Of a stretch of 64,000 bases of DNA, positions 35,815 to 44,758 are shown piece after piece. Numbering within the stretch: the first letter of the stretch is position 1; the number at the start of each line of letters is the position of its first letter. The notes below the pieces were generated by a model. The model ran no database searches. It was not told where the DNA came from and was given only the letters and a program-made list of their open reading frames with translations. A program made the translations under genes and the position numbers. Source of the stretch: Puia sp. (GTDB lineage: Bacteria; Bacteroidota; Bacteroidia; Chitinophagales; Chitinophagaceae); assembly GCA_031292515.1 (NCBI GenBank), contig JARLGZ010000094.1, forward strand, positions 1 through 64,000, written 5' to 3'.

Positions 35815-37410
35815 ATGTTACAAGATAATCTCTTACTGATCATCTCGCTGCTGCTGGCGGTATCCATGCTTTCGATGCTGAGTGAAAAGCTCCGTATTTC
35901 TTATCCTATTTTTTTGGTGCTGGCGGGGCTGCTCATCAGTATTATACCCGGTATACCCCACCTGAGCCTGAATCCCGATATGGTGTTCCTGATCTTCCTT
36001 CCTCCCTTACTGTTCGAAGCATCCTGGAATACTTCCTGGCACGAGTTCCTGTTTTTCAGGAGACCGATCGGAATGCTGGCTTTCGGGCTGGTGATCCTGA
36101 CGGCTTGCGTGGTAGCCGTTATCTCCTCGATGATGATTCCCGGGTTTACGCTGGCATTGGGTTTTCTGCTGGGGGGCATCATCTCGCCGCCGGATGCCGT
36201 CGCCGCCACCAGCGTATTAAAGGAACTCAGGATCCCCAAGACGGTGGTGACGATCCTGGAAGGGGAAAGCCTGGTAAACGACGCGTCCAGCCTGATCGTT
36301 TTCCGGGTGGCGCTCGCCAGCATCCTAACCGGTCAATTTGTGTTATGGAAGGCAGGCGTAGACTTCCTGCTTGTCTCTTCGCTGGGTGTCCTGACCGGGT
36401 TGGTGATTGCGCATATTATTTACGCCATCTACCGGTTTCTGCCGACGACGGCCAGCATCGACACGGCTATTTCGTTGATCTCGCCCTACCTGATGTATAT
36501 CACTGCCGAGCATTTCCATTATTCCGGGGTCCTTTCGGTGGTTTCCGGCGGCCTCTTCCTGAGCTTCCGTTCGGCGGATATCTTCTCCTATAGTTCCCGT
36601 TTGCAGGTGCAGGGAGTTTGGAATACGCTTGCATTCCTGCTGAATGGTGTCGTCTTTATTATGATCGGGCTGCAATTACCCGACATTGTCAGCGGGCTGG
36701 AGGGAGAGTATGCCTTGTCTTCCGCGATCGGGTACGGTGTGGTCATCAGTGCGGCAGCCATTGTGCTGCGTATGCTTTGGGTATTCCCCGGCGCGTATAT
36801 GCCGCGGCTGTTGAGCAAAAAAGTGAAGAAAAGGGAGCAGCGACCGGGTTGGAAGTCCGTTTTTATCCTGGGGTGGAGCGGAATGCGGGGGGTCGTATCC
36901 CTGGCTTCGGCCCTGGCCATTCCCTTCACGCTTGGTGGCGGCGGCCCCTTTCCCCATCGAAACCTGATCCTGTTCATCACCTTCACGGTGATCCTGATCA
37001 CGCTGGTCTTACAGGGCCTCAGCCTCCCCCTGCTGATCCGGTACCTGAAGATCGAAGTCCATGAGAACGAGGCGGAGCAGGAACAGGCAATCCGGTTAAG
37101 ACTGGCCACCTCGACCCTGGAATATCTTCAGTCGGAATATACGCAGGAAGTCAGCTCGATCGACGCCTATGCCCGGATCAAAGAACGCTATGAGCGGATG
37201 ATAGAGATCGCCAGCAAAAAACTGGCCCAGGAAGAGAGTGAGGAGGATCGGTCGTTTGGTTTGCCGAAATACCGGAAAATGCTGCTCGACCTGGTCGCCG
37301 TACGTCGGAAAGAGCTGGCAAAGATGCATCACGAGAAAGAATATACCGATCGGCTGATCCGCAAAAAACAGAATGAACTGGACCTTGAAGAGGCACGTCT
37401 CCGGCGATAA
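35815..37410 (+). CDS. CPA1 family Na+/H+ antiporter
   Basis: The 531-residue protein has about 12 membrane segments in residues 1-410 and a charged cytoplasmic tail of about 120 residues with coiled-coil character. The ion-binding region GGIISPPDAVAATSVLKEL and GESLVNDASSLIVFRVA carries the Asp and the Asn-Asp pair typical of NhaP/YjcE-type CPA1 exchangers. VSGGLFLSFRS and the GWSGMRGVVSLASALAIP segment also match. It exchanges protons for Na+ or K+; the ion cannot be told from sequence. Confidence 0.93.
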   Translation: MLQDNLLLIISLLLAVSMLSMLSEKLRISYPIFLVLAGLLISIIPGIPHLSLNPDMVFLIFLPPLLFEASWNTSWHEFLFFRRPIGMLAFGLVILTACVVAVISSMMIPGFTLALGFLLGGIISPPDAVAATSVLKELRIPKTVVTILEGESLVNDASSLIVFRVALASILTGQFVLWKAGVDFLLVSSLGVLTGLVIAHIIYAIYRFLPTTASIDTAISLISPYLMYITAEHFHYSGVLSVVSGGLFLSFRSADIFSYSSRLQVQGVWNTLAFLLNGVVFIMIGLQLPDIVSGLEGEYALSSAIGYGVVISAAAIVLRMLWVFPGAYMPRLLSKKVKKREQRPGWKSVFILGWSGMRGVVSLASALAIPFTLGGGGPFPHRNLILFITFTVILITLVLQGLSLPLLIRYLKIEVHENEAEQEQAIRLRLATSTLEYLQSEYTQEVSSIDAYARIKERYERMIEIASKKLAQEESEEDRSFGLPKYRKMLLDLVAVRRKELAKMHHEKEYTDRLIRKKQNELDLEEARLRR

Positions 37411-37597
37411 GGCGGTCCGCGGCGGGAGTCCGGGTGAACGTCGAAGGAGGCGACCGGTTTCTTCAAAATAGTTTTGTGGGTCCCCATATATTATATTAAA
37501 TTGTATACCCCTTCCCTTACCGTCCGTGCCCACCCTTATTGCAATGCTGTCCAAAACTTTTAACGGGTACTATTCATTCATCATTAAAAAGAAATTT

Positions 37598-37936
37598 ATG
37601 TCAGACATCAATGAATCTTTGTCAAACAAAGCCAGCGAATTAAAGGAACAGGCCGCCGAAAAGCTGCAGGAGCTGAAAACAAAGGCGGGGGAAATCTCCG
37701 ATAACCTTCAGCAAAAGGCCGGAGAGGCATGGGACAAGGCGAAGTCCGGCGAAACTGCCGAGAAGCTGGCCCAGCTTAAAGACGAAGCGGGACAGAAACT
37801 GCGTGAACTATCGGAGGAAGCCGGTGAAAAAATACACCAGGCATCTGATGTTGCGTCTGAAAAGGTCCACGAACTGGCGGATAAGGCCAAGGGACTCTGG
37901 GATAAAGTGACCGGCAAACACGAATCGCAGCAATAG
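37598..37936 (+). CDS. Small amphipathic Lys/Glu/Ala-rich protein (LEA/YtxH-like)
   Basis: The 112-residue product from ATG 37598 (MSDINESLSN) is almost entirely predicted helix, with repeating 11-residue-like patterns such as KASELKEQAAEKLQELKTKA and AGQKLRELSEEAGEKIHQ. It is rich in Lys, Glu and Ala and has no Cys. Such hydrophilic repeat helices resemble LEA-type or YtxH/apolipoprotein-like stress proteins. A function in stress protection or membrane-surface binding is inference. The upstream in-frame codon at 37526 adds non-helical residues and is not favoured. Confidence 0.78.
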   Translation: MSDINESLSNKASELKEQAAEKLQELKTKAGEISDNLQQKAGEAWDKAKSGETAEKLAQLKDEAGQKLRELSEEAGEKIHQASDVASEKVHELADKAKGLWDKVTGKHESQQ

Positions 37937-37948
37937 ATGGGAAGGCCG

Positions 37949-38019
37949 CGCAAGAGGAAATCTTTGTGAAAATCCCGGGAGAGATTCCAAGGGAAGTTCA
38001 GCCCTTATTTCCTCTTGCG
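37949..38019. repeat. Long inverted repeat downstream of the LEA-like gene
   Basis: CGCAAGAGGAAAT (37949-37961) and its exact reverse complement (38007-38019) form 13-base-pair arms around a 45-base loop. There is no T-run immediately after, so it is not a standard terminator. It lies 12 bases after the 37936 stop. Confidence 0.6.
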
Positions 38020-38100
38020 TTATTTGCCTGCTAATTTCACCATATGCGGGATTCCCGCCACGGGTCTGTAAAGAAAATGGTCTCAGGCTACCTCCCTATC

Positions 38101-40494
38101 CTACGCAGGCAGGCGGGAAGAAACAGGCCGAGTATGCAAAAGGATGATCCGGCAGAGATCGTCGGGATTAAATGGCTTGACCAGGACATCGGTCAGCCCG
38201 GCAGCGAAGGCTTGTCCTTCGACTTCGTTGGGTGTGCTTGCCGTGAGGGCGATGATGGGCCTGGTAAAACCTTTTTGTCTTAAAATGGTCGTGGCTTTAT
38301 AACCATCCATGACCGGCATATGCAGGTCCATCAATACCAGGCTGTACTGCTTTGAAGCCCCTATTTTATCGAGGGCCTCCTGTCCGTTGGTCGCGACGTC
38401 TACCGTTGCGCCGCTATTTTCGAGGATGGTCCGGGCCACCAATACATTTAGCGGGTTGTCCTCCACCAGGAGGATGGACAAGCTTTGCAGCAAGTGGTTT
38501 TTTTGTTGGGAGAGCTGTGTTCCGGAATCGTCCTCTTCTTTCCCGGCGCTCAGGGGGAAACGCTGGGTAAAATAGAAAAGCGATCCTTTCCCGGGTGTAC
38601 TCCTGAGATGGAGTGTCACTCCCTGTAATTCCAGTATCCTTCGGGTGATAGCCAGTCCCAGACCCGTCCCACCGTAACTACGGGAAGTGGAGGAGTCGGC
38701 CTGTGTGAACCGGTCGAAGATCATCTGTTGCTTCTCGGGTGCAATGCCGATGCCCGTGTCTTCCACGGTGACCGACAGGACGGCCGATTCCTGCGTAAGC
38801 CCATCGAGCCTGACCGATAAGTGCACCCAGCCTTCGCGGGTAAATTTGATGGCATTATGCACCAGGTTGGTGATGACCTGGCTGGTGCGGGTCGGGTCCC
38901 CCAACAGGTTCCTTCCGGGACGGCCTTCGATCGTCAACCTTAATTCCACACCTTTGTCAGCAGCCGTACTCTTCAGGCCGGCTACGATATTGGTGGCAAT
39001 GAGTTCCAGGTTCATGGGTATCTGCTCAAAACCGATCTTGCCTTCTTCGATCTTATTATAATCGAGGATATTGTTGACGATGGACAACAGGTTGTTTGCC
39101 GAAAACAGCAATACACCCAGATCCTCTTCCTGGTCTTTGCGCGGTTTATTCCGCAGCAGGAGGTGGGTCATCCCTATCACGGCGTTCAGGGGTGTCCGTA
39201 TCTCGTGCGACATAGTCGACAGGAATTCCGACTTGGCACGCAGGCCTTGCTGCGCCTGGAGGGCGGCCTGCCGGAAAGTATGGGCAAAGCGGTGGGATAA
39301 GGACAGGGATTGCAAAAAGAAAAAGGAAATATAGCCCAGGAAAAGCAGTCCTTTTGCCGGGGGCATGAATCCGAAAAAATGAAGGTTCAGGATCAGGAAA
39401 ATCAGCAGCATGACCCCTGTGCTTAATAACGCATACAGGGAACCGCTGCGTTTGTTCCTGGCAGCCTGCAGATCCACATACAGGGCATAGGCGATGCATA
39501 CGAACATGATGCCCAGGAAAAAATGGAGGAACCGCGTGAATATGAGCGTCGGTGTGAATACAACCAGGGCGCTGAACGAGAGGCAGAACCAAACCATGGT
39601 CTTCATGACGACGGGATGGGCATCCTTTGGAAAGAGATTACGGGTATAACTGGCGAACAGGGCTACTCCCAGGGAAAGAGTCAGGTATTCCAGCCGGATG
39701 GTGATAAACCAGTTCAGGTCTGTAAAAAGGCTGTGCAACACATAGTCGTCCGTCCCGACCATCCGGTAGCTATACAGGATACAAAACAGGGAAAAGTAAA
39801 GGGTCGTCTTATCATGCCGTCCGAAGATAAAGAGGCCAAGAAAAAAGAGCCCTCCCATAAAAAGGCAGCCTGCCAGTACAAGATCATAGGCGGCATACCG
39901 GTTCTTTCTCAGAAAGAGCGCATCCTTTTCCCCGATCAGGATCTCCTTGTAGGCGCCTCCTTTCGCATGCCAGAAATTGGCCATCTGTAATACCAGGTAA
40001 AGGGTGTCGGGCCCCTGTGCGGGCAGGGCGATGGTCTTTGACGCCCAGAAAGGGATGGCCTCTTTTTCCGTGGTCGCGGGGCGTCCGTTCCGGGACTGCA
40101 GGACCCCGTTCACATATAAATAATAGGCACAGTAGGCATCGGGCACTTCCATGGCGAGTCGGGGCCTGTCTTTGGGTAGCAGGATGGTCAGTGTATAGGT
40201 GGCGTATCCCTGTGCGGAAACGGGCAACCCGTTGATAGTCAAATCCTTCCATGGTGAGGGGTAATGAACATAGCGGGGAGGATGCCCGAGGGCCGAATCG
40301 GAGGGCTGAAGGAGACGGTTCCAGAAAAAGCCCCAGTAGCCGTTGAGGGGCAGTGGTCCGGCGGAAAGATCCGCCTGCCGCAGATCCAATATTCCTTCCC
40401 GCGCGACCGGGCTGTTTGGGAGTTCGGCCCAACAGGTCTTCAACAAACAGAGGAAGCTGCCTAAACAAATTATCTTCAACAGGTATCTTTTCAT
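38101..40494 (-). CDS. Hybrid sensor histidine kinase with 7TMR-DISM sensor and response-regulator domain
   Basis: The protein is about 797 residues from ATG 40494, with a signal peptide. An extracellular jelly-roll-like 7TMR-DISMED-type domain (about 30-170) precedes seven membrane segments (about 185-385). HisKA follows, with phosphoacceptor His in MSHEIRTPLNAVIGMTHLL. HATPase_c has NAIKFTREG, DTGIGIAPEKQ and GTGLGLAI. The C-terminal receiver domain shows ILLVEDNPLN, the phospho-Asp in VLMDLHMPVMDG and the Lys in VLVKPFNP. No separate output domain is fused and no regulator gene is adjacent. The signal is unknown, though DISM domains often bind carbohydrates. Confidence 0.93.
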   Translation of the reverse strand: MKRYLLKIICLGSFLCLLKTCWAELPNSPVAREGILDLRQADLSAGPLPLNGYWGFFWNRLLQPSDSALGHPPRYVHYPSPWKDLTINGLPVSAQGYATYTLTILLPKDRPRLAMEVPDAYCAYYLYVNGVLQSRNGRPATTEKEAIPFWASKTIALPAQGPDTLYLVLQMANFWHAKGGAYKEILIGEKDALFLRKNRYAAYDLVLAGCLFMGGLFFLGLFIFGRHDKTTLYFSLFCILYSYRMVGTDDYVLHSLFTDLNWFITIRLEYLTLSLGVALFASYTRNLFPKDAHPVVMKTMVWFCLSFSALVVFTPTLIFTRFLHFFLGIMFVCIAYALYVDLQAARNKRSGSLYALLSTGVMLLIFLILNLHFFGFMPPAKGLLFLGYISFFFLQSLSLSHRFAHTFRQAALQAQQGLRAKSEFLSTMSHEIRTPLNAVIGMTHLLLRNKPRKDQEEDLGVLLFSANNLLSIVNNILDYNKIEEGKIGFEQIPMNLELIATNIVAGLKSTAADKGVELRLTIEGRPGRNLLGDPTRTSQVITNLVHNAIKFTREGWVHLSVRLDGLTQESAVLSVTVEDTGIGIAPEKQQMIFDRFTQADSSTSRSYGGTGLGLAITRRILELQGVTLHLRSTPGKGSLFYFTQRFPLSAGKEEDDSGTQLSQQKNHLLQSLSILLVEDNPLNVLVARTILENSGATVDVATNGQEALDKIGASKQYSLVLMDLHMPVMDGYKATTILRQKGFTRPIIALTASTPNEVEGQAFAAGLTDVLVKPFNPDDLCRIILLHTRPVSSRLPA

Positions 40495-40601
40495 AAAGCC
40501 GGTCTGACCGATTGATAGCCGATTCACCAGGATAACGTGCATTCATGCTGAAAATGATTGGAATTGCTAAAAAAAAACTCTTAGCGGACTGACAGCCATC
40601 T

Positions 40602-40634
40602 AAAAAAAAGGAGGCTGCGGTCTGCAGCCTCCTT
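40602..40634 (-). terminator. Terminator of the OmpA-like lipoprotein gene
   Basis: A perfect 11-base-pair stem AAGGAGGCTGC/GCAGCCTCCTT (40608-40634) with a five-base loop is followed on the minus strand by a U-run from the A tract at 40602-40609. It lies 31 bases after the stop codon. Confidence 0.85.
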
Positions 40635-40664
40635 CCCTATGGAAAAAATTAAATTACCGGCGAC

Positions 40665-41531
40665 TTATTTCTTTTCCAGCAGTTTAAAGAACTGGTCGAG
40701 CTGGGGCAGAATCACGATACGGGTGCGGCGGTTAGCGGCGCGACCTTCTTCTGTATCATTGGAAGCAACCGGAACATATTCACCGCGACCGGCGGCCGTG
40801 ATATGTTCAGGAGCCAGGCCATACTGGTTCTGAAGAATCCTGACGACGGAAGTTGCGCGTTTGACGCTGAGGTCCCAGTTGTCCTTGACCTGGCCGCCTC
40901 TGATGTATTTTTTGTTGTCCGTGTGTCCTTCAACCATGAATTCGATATCGGGCTGTGCCTTCAGGACAGCAGCCACTTTACCGAGAACGGCTTTGGCGTT
41001 TTCGCTGACATCCCAGCTGGCGCTTTTGAACAGCAGTTTATCGGAGATGTCGATATAGACCACGCCTTTATCAACTTTGATATTGATATCCTGGTCGTCC
41101 ATATTTCCGATAGCTCCTTTCAGGTTCATTACAAGGGCCATGTTCAGGGAATCCTTGTGGGCAAGCTCAGCCTGCAGATTCTGTATATATGCGTCTTTCG
41201 CGCCGATATTTTCCAGGGATTTCTTGATGCTTTCCGCCTGTGAGCTGGATATCACGGAAAGATCCTGCAGCTGTTTCAATGCAGTGTTGTTATTGTCTTT
41301 CAGGAATGCGATCTGTTTATTGAGCGCATCGATCTGGGCTTCCAGCGCAGCTTTCTGGCGAGCATTTTCAGCGGTCAGGTCGTTACAATTTTTCAGGTCG
41401 CCTGCTAATTTGGTATTAGCAGCGGTCAGGGAGTCGATTTTGCCCAGTGCAGTCTTGTATTTTTTAGAGCTGACACAGGAAAAAAGTAACACAGATAAGA
41501 GACCGAAGAACAAACATTGTCTAAGCTTCAT
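40665..41531 (-). CDS. OmpA-family peptidoglycan-associated lipoprotein
   Basis: The 288-residue product has a lipoprotein signal with lipobox LLFSC (Cys19). A coiled-coil periplasmic stalk of about 25-130 follows (AENARQKAALEAQIDALNKQ pattern). The C-terminal OmpA domain (about 150-285) carries the peptidoglycan-binding signature FMVEGHTDNK and DLSVKRATSVVRIL, then TAAGRGEYVPVASN and AANRRTRIVI. It probably tethers the outer membrane to peptidoglycan. A -7-like TATATTTG lies about 75 bases upstream and a strong terminator follows, so it is likely monocistronic. Confidence 0.93.
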   Translation of the reverse strand: MKLRQCLFFGLLSVLLFSCVSSKKYKTALGKIDSLTAANTKLAGDLKNCNDLTAENARQKAALEAQIDALNKQIAFLKDNNNTALKQLQDLSVISSSQAESIKKSLENIGAKDAYIQNLQAELAHKDSLNMALVMNLKGAIGNMDDQDINIKVDKGVVYIDISDKLLFKSASWDVSENAKAVLGKVAAVLKAQPDIEFMVEGHTDNKKYIRGGQVKDNWDLSVKRATSVVRILQNQYGLAPEHITAAGRGEYVPVASNDTEEGRAANRRTRIVILPQLDQFFKLLEKK

Positions 41532-41604
41532 AATAGATTCATTTTTTTGAAATAAATAATATATTCCTTCCTTACAGGGTCCTAGTAATTACCGGAATAC
41601 GTGT

Positions 41605-41612
41605 CAAATATA
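41605..41612 (-). promoter_or_regulatory. Candidate -7 element of the OmpA-like gene
   Basis: TATATTTG on the minus strand, a full match to TAnnTTTG, lies 73 bases before ATG 41531. The best upstream TTG is only 11 bases away, closer than normal. Confidence 0.4.
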
Positions 41613-42093
41613 ATTCATCAGAACAAATTTGCTGATTTGTTGTAAAATAAATTTAGGCGAATTTAGTGCCAAAATAGCAGCAAATCAAAAATAACCCTGA
41701 TAAGGGGATTCAGGATAGCCCGGTCCCGGAAGGCTCTCTGTGATAACACAATAATATATGATCTGGGGTCATAGCCGGCCTCCGGCAGCAAAACAAACTG
41801 CATTTCTGTCACAAAAAAAATAAAAAAAAATCGCCGGCTTTTTCGAAATATACGCTTCTTATTGTCAATGAGGCGATTATTGGCAAATTGCCGGCCATTT
41901 TCGAGCGGACGGGAATACTAAACCGATAATGCGTGCAGGCAAAATGCGACCGGCCGGATGGGAACAGCGACCGGCCGGGTCGGGTCCCCGGTTGTGCTTC
42001 CGGAAGGGGGACCGGGATGGCGCATCGCCTGCGGGAACGGCCTGTTTCGGTCTACCCAAATAAATTAGTTATAAAATACTAAAATAATTAGTG

Positions 42094-42119
42094 TTGATAA
42101 AATAATTATCCTACCTTCA
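42094..42119 (+). promoter_or_regulatory. Weak candidate promoter of recA
   Basis: TTG at 42094-42096 and TACCTTCA at 42112-42119 (two mismatches from TAnnTTTG) are 15 bases apart, shorter than usual. It is placed correctly for ATG 42157 but remains weak. Confidence 0.3.
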
Positions 42120-42156
42120 CCGAATCAATAAATTTGAAGAACTAAAAACTACGATT

Positions 42157-43158
42157 ATGTCAAACGCAGAAAAACTCAAGGCCCTGAAGCTGACAATGGA
42201 TAAGATCGATAAGGACTTTGGAAAAGGAAGTGTGATGATGATGAATGAGAGAAGCGCCGAGCCCATGGAAGTCATCTCCACAGGGTCCATCGGGTTGGAT
42301 GTGGCTTTGGGGGTAGGGGGTCTTCCGAAGGGGAGGATCGTTGAAATATACGGGCCCGAGTCTTCCGGTAAAACCACGTTGGCCACCCATATAATCGCCG
42401 AGGCGCAAAAGAAAGGAGGCATGTGTGCGATTATAGATGCCGAGCACGCGTTTGACAGCGCCTATGCCCAGAAACTCGGGGTAGACGTGGACAACCTGCT
42501 CATTTCACAGCCTGACTACGGGGAGCAGGGTCTCGAAATCGCAGACCGGCTGATCCTTTCCGGGGCGTTGGATGTGGTAGTCATCGATTCCGTCGCCGCC
42601 CTGGTCCCCAAAGGGGAACTGGAAGGGGAGATGGGAGATAGCAAGATGGGGCTGCAGGCCCGACTGATGTCACAGGCGCTCAGAAAACTGACCGCCACGA
42701 TCAGCAAAACCAATACCATCTGTATTTTTATAAACCAGCTGCGTGAAAAAATAGGGGTTATGTTTGGCAACCCGGAGACGACCACCGGTGGAAATGCCCT
42801 GAAATTTTATGCGTCCGTCCGGCTCGACATCCGGCGCATGGCACAGATAAAGGATGGAGAAGAAGCAGTAGGAAACCGTATCAAAGTGAAAGTGGTGAAA
42901 AATAAAGTAGCGCCTCCGTTCCGTGCCGCTGAATTCGACATCGTCTTTGGGGAAGGTATTTCCAAAATGGGTGAGATCATCGATATGGGTGTGGAATTGG
43001 GCATCATCCAGAAGAGCGGCAGCTGGTTCAGCTATTCATCCGATAAGTTAGGTCAGGGACGTGATACCGTAAAATCGCTGCTGCATGATAATCCTGAGCT
43101 GGCGGCTGAAATCGAAGCGAAGATCCGTGAAAAGGTAAAAGAGATGCAAGCGGCATAA
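42157..43158 (+). CDS. recA: RecA recombinase
   Basis: The 333-residue protein is a full RecA. It has Walker [10 protein letters not shown], the DAEHAFD segment, the Walker B region [15 protein letters not shown], the L1/L2 DNA-binding loops ([20 protein letters not shown] and [22 protein letters not shown]) and a C-terminal domain. It carries out homologous strand exchange and drives SOS cleavage where LexA is present. Length and motifs are normal. A hairpin terminator follows at 43290, after about 90 bases of degenerate repeats. Confidence 0.98.
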   Translation: MSNAEKLKALKLTMDKIDKDFGKGSVMMMNERSAEPMEVISTGSIGLDVALGVGGLPKGRIVEIYGPESSGKTTLATHIIAEAQKKGGMCAIIDAEHAFDSAYAQKLGVDVDNLLISQPDYGEQGLEIADRLILSGALDVVVIDSVAALVPKGELEGEMGDSKMGLQARLMSQALRKLTATISKTNTICIFINQLREKIGVMFGNPETTTGGNALKFYASVRLDIRRMAQIKDGEEAVGNRIKVKVVKNKVAPPFRAAEFDIVFGEGISKMGEIIDMGVELGIIQKSGSWFSYSSDKLGQGRDTVKSLLHDNPELAAEIEAKIREKVKEMQAA

Positions 43159-43169
43159 TGCGATTGGTA

Positions 43170-43258
43170 CTCATTCGCGATCATCCGCGTCAAACCATTT
43201 GCGTCTATTCGTATTAATGCGTGTCCATTAGCGCTCAACCATTCGCATTCATTCGCGT
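43170..43258. repeat. Degenerate ATTCGCG tandem sequence downstream of recA
   Basis: Variants of CATTCGCG and CATTTGCGT recur every 10-14 bases: TCATTCGCG, TCATCCGCG, CCATTTGCG, CTATTCGT, TTAATGCGT, CCATTAGCG, CCATTCGC, TCATTCGCG. They lie between the recA stop and its terminator, so they are transcribed. Function unknown. Confidence 0.6.
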
Positions 43259-43289
43259 AAAATATTTAGTTGGGTTAGTAAGTACAACG

Positions 43290-43319
43290 GCTCCGATTTC
43301 TATCGGGGCTTTTCTTTTT
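43290..43319 (+). terminator. recA terminator
   Basis: GCTCCGAT pairs with ATCGGGGC (one G-U) across a TTCT loop, followed by TTTTCTTTTT. Confidence 0.8.
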
Positions 43320-43362
43320 ATAACTGCGGGGATCGCGGCAGGGCGTGCATTCAGGTATGGGC

Positions 43363-43395
43363 AAAAAAAAGGGGTCTGAATAGAAATTCAACCCC
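43363..43395 (-). terminator. Terminator of the sorting-domain gene
   Basis: GGGGT-c-TGAAT pairs with ATTCA-ACCCC around an AGAA loop (43371-43395). An A-run at 43363-43370 gives a U-run for minus-strand transcripts. It faces the recA terminator in a convergent pair. Confidence 0.7.
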
Positions 43396-43494
43396 GTTTT
43401 AAAATCCAATATCCTATGAAAAACCGAGATAAAGGTAGAGGTTTCATATCAAATCTGCAATACCATTTTCCGGTAATTATATTTTGTCGTCCTT

Positions 43495-44130
43495 TTAATT
43501 CTTTAAAAGCTGGCTTGAAACTACTCTATTACTCTCTTTATCAGCCACTCGCAATATATAGCTACCTCTCTCTAATAAGCCCGCATCAATGACTTGTATG
43601 CCCTTCTGCAATCGTTTACTTAAACGCACGGAACCGAAAGCATCTATGATCTGAATATCGATCAGATGCTCGGTTCGAATGATCAATAATTTGTCTACAG
43701 GATTCGGATAAAATTTAAAATCCACTTCGCCCATTATACTAACGGATATTGCCTGTGAATAAACGGGGTGAGCCGACTTGTCCGCGTATCTTATGCGATA
43801 AAAATTCGAACCGCTCGGCGGGGAACTGTCTACCGACTCATAATGCGTATTCATGATCGCCGCTCTTATTACACCGATCGATTCATAAGGCCCCTCCTGG
43901 TTGCTACGCTCGATGATAAAATAACCGTCTTCGGTGATGCTGTCGACTTCCCATTGTAAAGCCACTCTCTTTGCGTCACGGGTATCGCAGGCGAAACTGA
44001 CAAAAAAATGAGAACCGGGGACGGGTGATTCAGAGGGTGTCGCCACCAAAGAATCCGCGACTGGCTGGCCTGACGAAGTCCCGGGGCCAAAAAAAACAAA
44101 CAGGACCGCCAGGCCCGCAATGATATTCAT
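43495..44130 (-). CDS. Short secreted protein with a type IX secretion sorting domain
   Basis: The 211-residue product has a signal peptide (ending about GTSSGQ). A single fibronectin-III-like region follows (VALQWEVDSITEDGYFIIER to YRIRYADKSAHPVYSQAISV). The C-terminal domain FKFYPNPVDKLLIIRTEHLI, ending GSYILRVADKESNRVVSSQL, is a type A sorting signal. Cargo of the type IX system is exported across the outer membrane and often anchored to the surface. There is no catalytic domain, so the protein may be adhesive, or the remaining end of a larger cargo; the signal peptide argues for an intact small protein. Confidence 0.85.
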   Translation of the reverse strand: MNIIAGLAVLFVFFGPGTSSGQPVADSLVATPSESPVPGSHFFVSFACDTRDAKRVALQWEVDSITEDGYFIIERSNQEGPYESIGVIRAAIMNTHYESVDSSPPSGSNFYRIRYADKSAHPVYSQAISVSIMGEVDFKFYPNPVDKLLIIRTEHLIDIQIIDAFGSVRLSKRLQKGIQVIDAGLLERGSYILRVADKESNRVVSSQLLKN

Positions 44131-44291
44131 AAATATAGGTTAGTAAAAAACAATGGGGATAAGTTGTGAACAAAATCCGTGCCTAGTCCGGGGAAAAGAA
44201 AAATAATGATGGGAAATTTTTCGGGCTCCGTGATAAATCTTCTTAAAAACCAGTTATCTTTTGCACCTGGAACCCGTAAACAAAACAAGGC

Positions 44292-44750
44292 ATGCAATCA
44301 GAAATCAGAAAGATGGGCGCCTCCAAAAGAATCGCGCTGGTGGCTCATGACAACAAAAAAAAAGAATTGATAGAATGGGCGGTTTATAACAAAACGGCGC
44401 TGGCCAGGCACCGGCTCTACGGTACCGGCACGACCGGTACGCTTATCGAGAATGCCCTGAATCAGTCGGTCAGCAAGTTCCTAAGCGGCCCGCTGGGCGG
44501 AGACCAGCAGGTAGGCGCCAGGATAGCCGAGGGCAAAATCGATGTCCTGATCTTCTTCTGGGACCCTATGGAAGCGCAGCCCCATGACCCGGATATAAAA
44601 GCGTTGCTGAGACTGGGCGTCACCTGGAATATACCCATTGCCAATAACCGGGCCACGGCCGACTTCCTGCTGACCTCCCCGCTGCTTTATGAAGAATATG
44701 AAACGATCATCCCCGACTACAGTCAATATGTAAAAAGACTTCAAAAATAA
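44292..44750 (+). CDS. mgsA: Methylglyoxal synthase
   Basis: The 152-residue enzyme matches methylglyoxal synthase, which converts dihydroxyacetone phosphate to methylglyoxal and phosphate. Visible are ALVAHDNKKKELIEWA (phosphate-site and catalytic Asp region), LYGTGTTGTLIE, SGPLGGDQQVGARIAEG and the catalytic DVLIFFWDPMEAQPHDPD, followed by IPIANNRATADFLL. It provides a bypass of lower glycolysis under phosphate limitation. It is followed after eight bases by the M28 peptidase gene on the same strand, probably one operon. Confidence 0.95.
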   Translation: MQSEIRKMGASKRIALVAHDNKKKELIEWAVYNKTALARHRLYGTGTTGTLIENALNQSVSKFLSGPLGGDQQVGARIAEGKIDVLIFFWDPMEAQPHDPDIKALLRLGVTWNIPIANNRATADFLLTSPLLYEEYETIIPDYSQYVKRLQK

Positions 44751-44758
44751 GACTGCTT

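Larger units (their letters stand above)
41532..42156. other. Long divergent intergenic region between ompA-like gene and recA
   Basis: About 625 bases without a convincing gene. It is AT-rich apart from a GC-rich patch at about 41930-42050. That patch has a 12-base direct repeat GCGACCGGCCGG (41946-41957 and 41967-41978) and a GGTCCCC/GGGGACC pairing (41983-41989 with 42007-42013). No LexA-type palindrome was recognised near recA. Confidence 0.45.

Noticed and set aside
41877-42059. A 60-codon minus-strand frame in the GC-rich patch upstream of recA
   Set aside because: Composition is driven by the GC-rich repeats, and no start signal or homologous pattern was seen.
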